From positions 30,557,071 through 30,621,070 of the forward strand of contig NC_133930.1 in NCBI RefSeq assembly GCF_964199755.1: a DNA stretch of 64,000 nucleotides, given 5' to 3'. The translations under genes were made by a program, and so were the position numbers. This stretch comes from Larus michahellis. Lineage: Eukaryota > Chordata > Aves > Charadriiformes > Laridae. The notes under the pieces were generated by a model. That model was given only the letters and a program-made list of their open reading frames with translations, was not told the origin of the DNA and ran no database searches. This document shows positions 43,516 through 54,935 of this stretch, in pieces. How positions within the stretch are numbered: the first letter of the stretch is position 1; the number at the start of each line of letters is the position of its first letter.

Positions 43516-44722
43516 GCAGAGTTGCAAAAGTAGTTATGGAGACACAGTTTTAGGCTCTATCAATTAATGGCATTGTTTTTCTCTCAAATATCAGGCATGC
43601 TACTAATTATGTCTGATATCAAAGATGAGATCAAATGGTCTTTCAGTACCTTCCCGCTCTTCACTGAACCAAACCTCTTTCATCCCAAAGTGGGCTGCTC
43701 CTCTGTTTTTTTTTCATTGTTTAATCACAGTCCACCTGAACTCCCACTTTGCAAATGAAGGTGAAAATGCAGGTTTGTAAAAACCTCTCCCAGGGTGCTT
43801 CTGTGTGGCTCATTTTTCCCAGTTCCCTCACGTGTCAAGGGGCAGCACAACTCGTTGGGAGGAATGCTCCTTAGCCTAATGGAGCAAAGTAAGCTTTTGT
43901 ATGTAAAGACAGGAGCAGCGTCTATAGGAAGAACCCCATGTGCTCCATTCATGAATGCTTGTTTAGGTCAGGAATTTTTTGTGGGATGAGCACACGGGGC
44001 ACTCAGCCTTATGAAAGGCCTTTTCATACCAGTTTTACAGAAATAGAGAACACATTTCCATTAATCCATAAATTGCAAGAGAAAATGCAGAGGAGTAATA
44101 AGAATTGTGGTGGGATTGTTTTGTTTTGTTTAAGTGAAGGGGCCTTCTTTTGTAAACATTAGTCCTTTTATTCAAAACTATGAGCACTCCTGCTATGGGT
44201 TCGTATTTTACCTGGGTGTATTTCGTCTGGGAACCTGCTTTCCCCTGTCTTTGGGCAAACGAATTACTCAGCCTTTTCACAACTGGATTTTGAATCACAG
44301 ACTCACAGAATGGTTGAAGCTGGAGGTCATCTTGTTCAAACCCCCTGTTTTTCCTTAGGTCTTGATGTAAAAAGGAATCACTGATGCTCTCTTCCACACT
44401 CATAGAATCATAGAATCATAGAATGGTTCAGGTTGGAAAGGACCCTAAATATCACCTAGCTCCAAACCCCCTGCCACGGGCACGGACACCAACCCTTAGA
44501 CCAGGTCAGTCAAAGCCCCATCCAGCCTGGCCTTGAACACTTCCAGGGATGGGGCATCCACAGCTTCTCTGGGCAACCTGGGCTCCAGTGCCTCACTACC
44601 CTTACAGTAAAGAATTGCTTCCTAATATCCAATCTAAATCGACCCTCTTTCAGTTTGAAACCCTTACCCCTCTTCGTGTCATTACACTCCCTGATAAAGA
44701 GTCCCTCCCCATCCTTCCTTCC

Positions 44723-46956
44723 ATGAAATGATAGAGTTTTCAATTCTTGGTGAAGGGAGGCGGGGAGCCAGCAAAACTGCCACCTTGGATTTCCGAAGGG
44801 CAGACTTTAGCCTGTTTAGGAGCATGGTTGGGAGTGTCCCTTGGGAGGCAGTTTTGAAGAGCAAAGGTGCCCAGGAAAGCTGGTCATACTTCAAGCAGGT
44901 GCTCTTAGAAGCACAGGTGAAGGCCATCCCCATGTCCCGAAAGACGAGCCGACGGGGAAGAAGGCCAGCCTGGCTAAATAGAGAGCTTTGGCTGGACCTC
45001 AGGAAAAAAAGGAAGGCTTACATTCTCTGGAAAAGGGGCTTAGCAACTTATGAGGATTATCAAGATATAACAAAGCTATGCAGGGGGAAGATTAGAAGGG
45101 CCAAAGCTCAATCAGAACTCAGCTTGGCCACTGCAGTTAAAGATAACAAGAAGAGATTTTTCCAGTATATCAACAGAAAAAGGAAAACTAGGGAAAATAT
45201 AGGTCCACTGATGAATGAGACGGGTGCCCTCGTGGTGGAAGACACAGAGAAGGCAGAGTTACTGAATGCCTTCTTTTCTTCGGTCTTCACTAATAAAGCC
45301 GTCCCTCACACATCCCATACCCTGGAGGCAAGGGGGAAGGTCTGGAGAGAGGAAGATTTTCCCTTAGTTGAGGAGGACCCAGTCAGAGACCACTTGGCCA
45401 AGCTGGACATTCGTAAATCCATGGGCCCTGACGGGATGCACCCGCGAGTGCTGAGAGAGCTGGCAGATGTTATCGCTAGACCACTCTCCATCGTCTTTGA
45501 AAGGTCATGGGGAACAGGAGAGGTGCCTGAGGACTGGAGGAAGGCTAACATCACTCCAATCTTCAAAAAAGGCAAGAAGGACGACCCAGGGAACTACAGG
45601 CCGGTTAGTCTCACCTCTGTCCCTGGGAAGGTAATGGAGCGACTCATTCTGGATGTCGTCTCCAAACACATAGAGGAACAGGAAGTTATTGGAAGTGGTC
45701 AGCATGGATTTACCAAGGGCAAATCATGCCTGACCAATCTGATAGCTTTCTATGATGTTATAACGGGTTGGCTGGATGAGGGGAGAGCCGTAGATGTCAT
45801 CTACCTTGACCTTAGCAAGGCTTTTGACACTGTCTCCCATAACATTCTCATTAGGAAGCTGAGGAAGTATGGGCTAGACGAGGTGACGGTGAGGTGGATC
45901 GAGAGCTGGCTGAGTGACAGAACTCAGAGGGTTGTGATCAGCGGCACAGAGTCCAGTTGGAGGCCTGTAATGAGTGGTGTCCCTCAGGGGTCAATACTTG
46001 GACCAATTTTGTTCAATATATTCATTAATGACCTAGATGAGGGGACAGAGTGTATCCTCAGCAAGTTTGCTGATGATACCAAGCTGGGAGGGGTGGCCGA
46101 CACTCCAGAGGGCCGTGCTGCCATCCAGCGTGACCTGGACAGGCTGGAGAGCTGGGCAGAGAAGAACCTAATGAGGTTCAACAAAAACAAGGGTAGGGTC
46201 CTGCACCTGGGAAGGAAGAATGCCAAACACCAGTATAGGTTAGGGGCGGACATGCTGGGAAGCAGCTCTGAGGAGAAGGACCTGGGGGTCCTGGTAGACA
46301 GCAAATTATCCATGAGCCAGCAGTGTGCCCTTGTCGCCAAGAAGGCCAATGGCATCCTGGGCTGCATAGGGAAGACTGTGGCCAGTAGGTCGAGGGAGGT
46401 CATTCTCCCCCTCTACTCTGCACTGGTGAGGCCACAACTGGAGTACTGTGTCCAGTTTTGGGCTCCCCAGTTCAAGAGGGACAGGGAACTACTGGAGCGA
46501 GTCCAGCGAAGGGCAACCAAGATGATTATGGGACTGGAGCACCTCCCTTATGAGGAAAGGCTGAAAGAGCTGGGACTCTTTAGCCTGGAGAAGAGAAGGT
46601 TGAGGGGGGACCTGATTAATGTTTACAAGTATCTAAAGGGTGGGTTTAAGGAGAACGGAGCCAGGCTCTTTTCAATGGTTCCCAGCGACAGGACAAGGGG
46701 CAATGGGCACAAGCTAGAACATAGGAAGTTCCGTTCAAATACACGGAAAAACTTCTTTAGGCTGAGGGTGACAGAGCACTGGAAGAGGCTGCCCAGGGAG
46801 GTTGTGGAGTCCCCTTCTCTGGAGATTTTCAAGACCCGCCTGGATGCAGCCCTGAAGGATGTGCTTTAGGCAATCCTGCTCTAGCAGGGGAGTTGGACTA
46901 GATGATCTCTAGAGGTCCCTTCCAACTCTGAAGATTCCGTGATTCCGTGATTCCTT
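44723..46956 (+). mobile_element. Young 5'-truncated CR1 LINE with intact reverse-transcriptase frame
   Basis: Nested inside the older CR1. It is truncated in the linker after the endonuclease domain and otherwise complete to the 3' end. It finishes with tccttccaactctgaagatt and two and a half copies of an ATTCCGTG microsatellite (46934-46956), the hallmark CR1 tail. Flanking microhomology (ttcct) is seen at both junctions, as expected for CR1, which makes little or no target-site duplication. The uninterrupted frame indicates a recent insertion. Confidence 0.95.
44728..46869 (+). CDS. CR1 ORF2 protein, reverse-transcriptase and C-terminal domains (5' truncated)
   Basis: 713 codons with no stop. 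Order: linker with [13 protein letters not shown] (about residues 18-30), [15 protein letters not shown] and NYRPVSLTS fingers, motif [15 protein letters not shown] (about 358-371), motif [15 protein letters not shown] (417-430) and catalytic FADDTKLGG (447-455). Then [14 protein letters not shown] and the conserved CR1 C-terminal region ([53 protein letters not shown]). Catalytic aspartates D361, D449 and D450 are present. The APE endonuclease and ORF1 are missing, so the copy cannot be autonomous. A usual Cys in the K-C-x-V-L-H-L-G motif is Gly. The start Met is simply the first available and not a native start. Confidence 0.93.
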   Translation: MIEFSILGEGRRGASKTATLDFRRADFSLFRSMVGSVPWEAVLKSKGAQESWSYFKQVLLEAQVKAIPMSRKTSRRGRRPAWLNRELWLDLRKKRKAYILWKRGLATYEDYQDITKLCRGKIRRAKAQSELSLATAVKDNKKRFFQYINRKRKTRENIGPLMNETGALVVEDTEKAELLNAFFSSVFTNKAVPHTSHTLEARGKVWREEDFPLVEEDPVRDHLAKLDIRKSMGPDGMHPRVLRELADVIARPLSIVFERSWGTGEVPEDWRKANITPIFKKGKKDDPGNYRPVSLTSVPGKVMERLILDVVSKHIEEQEVIGSGQHGFTKGKSCLTNLIAFYDVITGWLDEGRAVDVIYLDLSKAFDTVSHNILIRKLRKYGLDEVTVRWIESWLSDRTQRVVISGTESSWRPVMSGVPQGSILGPILFNIFINDLDEGTECILSKFADDTKLGGVADTPEGRAAIQRDLDRLESWAEKNLMRFNKNKGRVLHLGRKNAKHQYRLGADMLGSSSEEKDLGVLVDSKLSMSQQCALVAKKANGILGCIGKTVASRSREVILPLYSALVRPQLEYCVQFWAPQFKRDRELLERVQRRATKMIMGLEHLPYEERLKELGLFSLEKRRLRGDLINVYKYLKGGFKENGARLFSMVPSDRTRGNGHKLEHRKFRSNTRKNFFRLRVTEHWKRLPREVVESPSLEIFKTRLDAALKDVL

Positions 46957-47694
46957 AGTCCCCCTTTAGGTACTGGGAGGCTGCTATAAGGTCCCCCTGG
47001 AGCCTTCTCTTCTCCAGGCTGAGCAACCCCAGCTCTCTCAGCCTGTCCTCATAGGACAGATGCTCCAGCCCTCTGACCTTCTTCCTGGCCCTCTGCTGGA
47101 CCTGTTCCGACAAGTCCATGTCCTTCTTGCACTGAGGGCTCCAGAGCTGGACACAGTACTCCAGGTGGGGTCTCACCAGAGTGGAATAGTGGGGCAGAAT
47201 CACCTCCCTCAACCTGCTGGCCACGCTTCATTTGATGCAGCCCAGGATGTAGTTGGCTTTCTGGGCTGCAAGTGCACATCGCCAGCTCATGTTGAGCTTC
47301 TCGTCCACCAGCATTCCCAAGTAGCTCCCTACCTCCCTCCCTCCTTCCCTTCCTCCCTCCTTCCCCCTCTTCTGTACAGGCTGTGAGTGGGAGCTGCCCA
47401 CCTCAGGTGGCAGAAGTGACAGAATTCATGCTCTTACCTTCTACCTTTTTGGGCTGTAAAACAGCCTAAACAAGACAACTAATGATTAATAACCCTGTAG
47501 TTAGATGGTAAGAGGCCTTGTATGAGTCAGGCTTTCATTTCACTGAGGTAATTTCCCATTGTTTAGTTAATTGGTAGCATCAGTTTATGGTTTGCAGTTA
47601 CACAAGCATTGCAAGTGTCGGTAGCCTTGCACTAGCCTGAAGGAACCACCCTAGAGGAAAGAAGGGGAACATATGAATGAGGATGAATGGATCA

Positions 47695-49996
47695 ACTTCC
47701 ACTCTCAACTCTAAGTCCAAAAAGCTGGTCTATGCTTCAGTCTGAAACCTTTTATGAATATTCTGATTCTCAAAGCTAATTCTTAGGCCCAGTTTTCTCA
47801 GACATCATTGTTTAGAAGTGTTTTGGATAAAGCACTCTTCCAGGCATTATGGTTCTTGGGCAGTAACGTTATTGCTGTTTCTGCAGGTGGAACAGCTCAG
47901 TGACTGCTGGGTTCTGGCATGAAGAACATGCTGAGGCTGATGCCCCTACTCCGTCTGAGTGGGAGCTTGTTTTTGTATTATACTGTGCCATAGCTCTTAC
48001 TCAAAGATAAAATCTTTAAATCTTAAAGTTTAAATTTGAATTTAAATTTTCTGTCTCTAAGATTTCCTTTTTTTGCTATCTGATGATGGATAAGAGTGGC
48101 TAATTAAATAACTACATGGTGGTCTCAGCTAGAATTTTCACAAAGTTCTACACTTACTAGCTTATTACTGAAGCAAATGGAAATCTTTGAGTCCTTACTC
48201 TCGTCTGTATTTTTGCTAGGCTAGGCACTTGAAATCACCACTAAAACTTTACAGCACTGGAACTAGTGATAAGAAAGGTTTGCATGTTCATAAAAAGACT
48301 AAAATCTCTTTGACAGCTTAATTACTGTGTCATATATTCTTCCTGCTTCTTGAAGAAACCCTGTTAAAATGGATCTTTGATAGACATATTTGGAACATCA
48401 CTTCGAATAAAATACTTTCAATAACTTTGAAATATACAGGATTTTATTTTAAATAATTTAATGAAATCTTGTAGTTTTTCAACTTAACTAAATGTTAATT
48501 TTTCTGGGCAGGCACAGTTATGCTTTTATGCATAATCCTCCAAGTTTCTTCGTGTAGACATTCTTCTTGGCTACATTCATTTACAAAGAAGGGACAGCAT
48601 CACAGCAAGAAGCTGGGAAGCAGAAGGAAGCAGACAGCAGATGAACAGACAGGTCTCTAATGTGATAGAAGAAAATTTCTTGTGGACCTGAGATTGCTGC
48701 AGTGCAGCCAGTCAGTTGACTAAAATCAAGGCGGCAAGTTAGGACTTGTCCTAGACATCCACAGCAGTCAAGGGGAGGGTCTCTTACCTCTCTTCAAACA
48801 GTCCATCTCCAGACACGTAATGGAGCACAAACTACACTGGATGACACACAGGCAACCATCACAGACAAATAACCTGTGTGCTCCTCAAGTTTGACTGACT
48901 GGTCACAGATAACATGGAGACGGATGGTGAGCAGAGGAATAGAGCAGAGGAATGTGATCATCTTCTGGTAGATTAAATGAGCAACCTGTTGAATTTGGAA
49001 TCTTCTTAATGGTGTTTATACAAAACCACCTTAAGGTACACATTTAAGCAAGCAGATCACTTAAGGGATTTTGAATTAATCCATAAGATTCTTCATAGCT
49101 CAGAGGCTCTGATATGTGAAATATAACAGGATACAAAAATGAAATATTTTTTTTATTAGAATGATCATCTTGTTCTGCGATAGTTTTGTAAGGTATTAAG
49201 TTATTGTAAGGTAATAAGTTATTGTAAGGTAATATCTAGTTTATTACCATCTCAATAAGGATTGTTCTGGATATCCTTAGTGATATGCATAGAATAAGGG
49301 AAAGGAGACAGAAATAAGAACACTATGTTCTGTTTCCAAGAATTAAATTTTCTTTGATGAATCTTTTTAGCAAGTGAGTGCACTGATGACTGCTGCTCTA
49401 AACCTTAGAGTATATTGAACAAGTCCCACAGCCTGTATTGGGACATGTCCTGCATGAAAGATAACCCCTTAGAATGGTGGAGAACGAACGGAAACAAGCC
49501 AGGTGTTTGCTTTATGATAAACAAAATTATGTATTTTAAATGAAGCACCAACAAACTGAACAGCTCAGTAGTAAAAAGTTAGAGCAGACAAAAGGTTTTT
49601 CTTCTATAGATGAAGAAGCCTGGCTTCGCATGTTTTCAGCCTGGTCTGCTGTGCCATAGGTAAATAACAATGAACTCCTGACTTCCTTGTTCTATTAGCT
49701 TGTCAAATAGGTTTATCTTTATTTTTTGTATTTTTGGAGAGGGAGACAGTGAGAAAGATAGGGCCATGAAGATCTGCTTGCAAGATGCAAAAATGACATC
49801 CAAAAAGTAAGCTCTTCAACCTTCTCATGCATTTGAATACTTCAGCACTAGGTAGACACTAACTGGTAGGTATGTAAATTCCCTGGATTAATTCTGATAT
49901 GGAGCAAGTGGGAGATGGCAAGGAACTAGTTAGTTTTTCCAAGAACTGATTGTGCATCAGGCAGGGGCTATTCTGAGTTAACTCCCTAGCAGCTTA
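47695..49996. other. Spacer of the inverted duplication, part 1
   Basis: Unique AT-rich sequence. A short imperfect tandem repeat (unit about 17 bp, taagttattgtaaggtaa) lies at 49190-49233. No exon or mobile element recognised. Confidence 0.55.
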
Positions 49997-50072
49997 TAGA
50001 ATCACAGAATTGTTGAACGGTTCGGGCTGGAAGGGACCTTAAAGATCATCTAGATCCAACCCCCCTGGGGCT
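49997..50072 (-). repeat. CR1 3'-terminal fragment
   Basis: Only the last ~75 bp of a CR1 in reverse orientation (agaatcacagaattgttgaa ... gatccaacccccct). Severe 5' truncation is typical of CR1. Confidence 0.85.
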
Positions 50073-52586
50073 TTATTTTCTTTATCTGTAGCTTGGCCAT
50101 AATGGCTACTTCTGTAGTACTATAAACATGAAGACCGCTCAGGTATGTCAACTTCAGTTCTCTAAAAAAGAGAGCTGTGGCTTATTCCATCTATTTCTAA
50201 AAAGCTCCACTCGTGATCTAGTTTTGAAGCTGGTAGGTTATACAAGTACATAGGAAAAACTCTGTGCCAACATATACTTGGGGTCAATTCAAAATGTTAC
50301 TGTACAGGGTACTGAGTGGAGGTACTGTTTTTTTCATCTATTTGTGCACTGCAGGGATTGCTGGAGAAGAGAATCAGTGTGTGAACTTTTTAGTGTAAAT
50401 TGTTTGTTTTCTACTCACACTTCCATAATTACATATGATACAGTGAGAAAATACTTGCATTCTGCTTCTGTGAGAGGAAAGAATATGTAGCCTAAATGAA
50501 GGAAATATCTTTGTTAGAGCACGGAGTAGTCTAATGAGGCACATGCTGCCTTTACTTTTTATACTAAAGCCATCCAGGGGCAGTAAAGCAATGGATCCCT
50601 TTGCTAAGTGTTGTACACCTAAACAATTAAGATATGTTCTCTGCCCCAGAGGTCAGTCCTCTAACTGTCGGACAGAGCTCGAAGAACACCAATGGACTGA
50701 GAAGTTTAAGTGACAAAAATTTAGCAGAAAAAACAAAATTAAAACTTACCACTTACCTATTTATATAGTAGTTATTTCTAACTGTATTAGGGGAATAGAG
50801 TAGTATTTCTTTAGAATACTGTGCAGAGATTCCTTAGAATACAGGTGGTATAATATGTAAATGTGTGCTTTGAGACCTTAACTAAAACTTTCCTTGTTTA
50901 CATGGTTTAGCATAGGCTGCTAAACAGACTTCATGATATACATCTATTTGGTACCTCCATTTTAAAGAATTTATCTGTTTTTTAACACAATTACATTATT
51001 CTAACTTGGACCAATGACAGCAACAGGGAGAATATTTAAATTGACGCCTGCCGTATTTAAAAGGCTGCCTAGTGCAGTTCAGCAGAGACACTCTTTTCAC
51101 AACTGTCTGAAAAGGATGACAGCTTGCCTTCAAAACAGCATTTAAATGAAAAGTGTAATCCAGTGCTACTGTAGGATGTTTTAAAGAGACTGTCAGCTAC
51201 AGCTGATCCCTGCTTTAGATTCTGGAGCTTCTCATTGTCTCATATTGTTTGATGTGTTGGTTCAGCACATGCCTGAAGGTAATGTGCAATCACTCATTCG
51301 CTCCTCAGTAAGATTTTATTGATGGGGAAACTCAAAATGATCAATCAGATTTTCTGCATTCTCACTTTTTCAGAGGGATACAGGTTCCGAAATTGTTATT
51401 AATTCCATTTGGGAGAGTTAGCATATTGCTTCCATATGTCTTGTGAAGCTGAGATCTCGCATAAGCATCACTGTAAAGAGAAGCCACACTGCTTAGACTT
51501 TTTTTTTCTCCTCTCTACAGGGCATCTTCATTTTTCTTCATAGAAACAAACTTTAAAGGCCACACACTTCCACTTCATCATTTTCTGTGTTTGTGAGCCA
51601 GAAAAACTAACTTAAAACTCCATTGCTCTTCGATTATTTGTGTCTTTGCATTGCAAAATTTACAGTTTGCGTGTTAATGTAGACATGAACACAATACTGT
51701 TATTTGAATTAAAAGTTAAAACCAAGTTATATTATAGCTCTTGCTAAAGACACACACTGAAAAAGAAACCTGAACTCTGCTCTTCTCCTCATGATCAAAA
51801 GTTCTTTTCTGGCTGAGAATACTAGTTTGCTCTCAAAAGGTGTGGAGGACTGAGTAAGGAGAAAAGATGGGCACTTCAGCATCTCTACCTATGAACCTGC
51901 ATGTGGTGGTTCAGGCATCAACTAGTGCTCAACAAAGTAGTCTCAAGCACTCCTTTGATCATTCTAGAGCACGGTCTGCTACATGGGAAGAGACTTCCTG
52001 GTGCAGTGAGTCCAGCACCTGTTATGCAAATAACAATGCATGAAAATCCTAGACACAGAAGGATAAATACCCATCTTTGAATTGCAAAGGTAGAAGATCA
52101 AGGTAGTTTAATTTCAGAATTTCACTTAAATGTCTAGAAACCTCTTCACTAATTTCAGACTACATTTCGCTGATTGATTTCATTTGTTTTAATCTCAAGG
52201 TGGAGTATGTCTATTTAACACCTCCTTCATTTTGGAAACATTACATTCTTTGAACTTTGCACCAATCCTAAGTAGGTTTTTTGAATGTCCAGACCCTTGA
52301 TTATCCCTGTCCAAGGAAGACTAAAGCTGCAAGTTCCTTTTTGCTATGTTAGTTTGATAGAATCTTGCCTGGAAACATCTGGAGCATTCCCTCCCCCCAG
52401 GCAAGGGTCTTGCATTCTCAGAGAGTGCAAGTAAGTTTCATCCGTCGCAAAATATATGCTTTCAAACAAAAGGCACTGAATGCTTTCTCCAGCAATGTAG
52501 GAGAGAGTTAAACACTGGCTAAAGTAAAATGGATAACATCTGCTTACCCAGTGTGTAATCTTTTGATACCAAATATAGGACTTGGC
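50073..52586. other. Spacer of the inverted duplication, part 2
   Basis: AT-rich sequence without recognised genes or repeats. Short open frames (up to about 70 codons) have no splice context or motifs. Confidence 0.5.
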
Positions 52587-52866
52587 TGAACCAGGACAAG
52601 GGGTATCGGGCACAAACTTGAACATAGGAAGTTCCACCTAAATATGAGAAGGAACTTCTTTACTTTGAGGGTGGCAGAGCCCTGGACCAGGCTGGAACAG
52701 GCTGCCCAGAGAGGCTGTGGAGTCTGCTCCTCTGGAGGCATTCAAAACCTGCCTGGATGCATTCCTGTGCAACCTGCTCTAGGTGACCCTGCTCTGGCAG
52801 GGGGGTGGGACTAGATGATCTTCAGAGGTCCCTTCCAACCCCTACCATTCTCTGATTCTGTGATTA
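52587..52866 (+). repeat. CR1 3' fragment
   Basis: Plus-oriented: ggacaaggggtatcgggcac, aggaacttctttactttgag, then gggactagatgatcttcaga and cccttccaacc, ending in attctctgattctgtgatt. Same orientation as the young copy at 44723 but more diverged. Confidence 0.9.
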
Positions 52867-54207
52867 AATGTAATATAACTACAACTTAGGGCAAATTTTA
52901 CTGCCTTTGTGCTATGACACTGGTTGAACTTACTTTCAATTTGTACTGTGTTAACAATCCTCTATTTGCCATTTGAGCCTGAAACTCTGTCTTTTGGTCC
53001 TATTTGAATGGATCGTTAACAGTATGGGAACCTTATGTATGAAGGGCTTCTCTTTCTTGTTGTTATGTGCCTGTCCTTTCAAATCCAACACAGCTATCAG
53101 CAAAATAAATGGGAGAACACCTTGCTGGCAGTTGCTAAGGCTTGTATAATTAATTGCTGGTGTAGGACTTCATACAGGGAGGGGGCAGAAATAATTTAAA
53201 TGACAGAATCAGATTAATCCTGGATTTGGCCTTTTAGAATTTTTGCAATCACCTTGCACTATCCTAATATTTTTTCTGTAAAATTTATATCTGAGCAGCT
53301 GGAAGACTATTGAAGTAATTGTCTTTAAAAATTGCTATTTTAAATGACTGTCCACACTCCTTGGGAAAAGTGATTTATAGAAATGAAAAGTAATGGCAAG
53401 CTCTTTATTTCCACTTCAGTGCTCCACAGTGTTCAGGTACTGTAGCCTTCAGTTTATTTTAATCAACAGTGTTACTTAACCTTGGAAGGAGTAAAATGCC
53501 GTATGTCCAGAGAGAAATGAACCAGCACTCAAACGGAGTAGAGGCATCAGCCTCAGCGTGTTCTTCAGGTCAGAATCCAGCAGTTCTGAGCTGTTCAACC
53601 TGCAGAAACAAGAATAATTTTACTGCCCAAGAACCAGAGTGCCTGCAAGAGTGCTTTATCTAAAACACTTCTAAACAATGATCTCTGAGAAAACTGGGCT
53701 TAAGAATCAGCTTTGAGAAGCAGACTTTTCATAAAAGGTTTCAGACTCAAGCACAGACCGTTTGGATGTGCTTTTTTAGAGTTACTAGAGTCAGTGCCAC
53801 AAAGATAAAGGAACCGATCCTGTGTCGCTATTAAAATGAAAATCTCACTGAATTTGATGTAAGTAAGTCTTGCACAAGTGAAGACTCCAGGATGTGTGGC
53901 CCACTGGTTCTTCATACTCCATATTACTCTGTGTCAGCCATCTCCACCTAGCGATGAAGAAAGGGTCCTGAGACTGAGGGGACAGTCCAAACTAACTCTT
54001 TGTTTACAAGAGAAGCCCTGTGAGGAACTGGCCACATGGCAGGCATGCTACACATATCATAACAAGCTGTTTAAATGATTATATAAGGAACTGCTCAAGT
54101 CTGCTTTCAGTCATATGCAGGCAAATCACCTAATGTAAAGGATGCTGCACGGGTCAGAATTTGGTCATTTTTTTTCCTCACAGAAATTCAATATCAACAA
54201 GTTTAAA
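52867..54207. other. Spacer of the inverted duplication, part 3
   Basis: No gene or repeat recognised between two CR1 fragments. Short frames on both strands are unsupported. Confidence 0.5.
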
Positions 54208-54935
54208 ATCATGGAATCATAGAATGGTTTGGGTTGGAAGGGACCTTAAAGATCATCTAGTTCCACCCCCCCTGCCATGGGCAGGGACATCAACCACTAG
54301 ACCAGGCTGCTCAAAGCCCCATCCAGCCTGGCCTTGAGCACTTCCAGGGATGGGGCATCCACAGCTTCCCTGGGCAACTTGTTCCAGTGTCTGACCACCC
54401 TCACAGTGAAAAAATTCTTCATGATATCTAATCTAAATCTACTCTTTTCCAGTTTGAAGTTATTTCCCCTCACCCTATCACTATATGCCCTTGGAAAAAT
54501 TCCTTCCCGCCCCTCCTTTCTTGTAGGCCCCCTTTAAGCACTGGGAGGCACTATAAGGTCTCCCTGGAGCCTTCTCTTCTCCAGGCTGAACAACCACAAC
54601 TTTCTCAGCCTGTCTTCATAGGAGAGGCGCTCCAGCCCTTTAATCATCTTTGTGGCCCTTCTCTGGACCTGCTCCAACAGGCCCACGTCCTTCTTGTGCT
54701 GAGGACTCCAAAACTGGACGTACTACTCCAGGCGGGGTTTCACCAGAGCTGGTCACACTTCTTTTGATGCAGCCCAGGATGCAGTTGGCCTTCTGAGCTG
54801 CAAGCACACATTGCTGGCTCATGTTGAGCTTCCCATCAACCAACACTCCCCAAGTCCTTCTCCCCAGGGTTGCTTTCAATCCATTCTCTTCCCACCCTGT
54901 ATCTGTGGTTGGGATTGCCCCGACCTAGGTTAATC
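54208..54935 (-). repeat. CR1 3' fragment, longer
   Basis: Reverse-oriented, 3' end at 54208 (tcatggaatcatagaatggt), through gggcatccacagcttccc, ggtctccctggagccttctc and gcagcccaggatgcagttgg to about 54935. The minus frame 54879-54640 retains [20 protein letters not shown] of the CR1 ORF2 C-terminus. Confidence 0.92.

Larger units (their letters stand above)
44401..47345 (-). repeat. Older CR1 split by a younger CR1
   Basis: Reverse-oriented CR1: 3' part 44401-44722 (tcatagaatcatagaatggt ... gtccctccccatccttcct) and continuation 46957-47345 (tccccctttaggtactggga ... ctcgtccaccag). The two pieces are contiguous in an intact CR1, so the 2.2-kb plus-oriented CR1 between them is a later insertion. 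Confidence 0.92.
40567..47694 (+). repeat. Left arm of a large interrupted inverted duplication
   Basis: Five collinear blocks are repeated inverted in 56989-63161: 40567-40936 with 62792-63161; 41484-42250 with 61243-61955; 43516-43919 with 60831-61234; 43925-44368 with 59216-59659; 47362-47694 with 56989-57321. The first, third, fourth and fifth pairs have identical lengths (370, 404, 444 and 333 bp). Identity by eye is about 99.5% in the first pair (2 differences seen) and about 98% in the last; 41484-41880 is clearly lower. Between the blocks this arm carries private sequence: a CR1 (40937-41483), 42251-43515 (1265 bp) and nested CR1s (44369-47361). Confidence 0.9.

Noticed and set aside
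44510..44743. Short CR1-derived open frames on the minus strand (also 46955-47279, 8530-8829)
   Set aside because: They are remnants of CR1 ORF2 and are covered by the CR1 entries, not separate genes.
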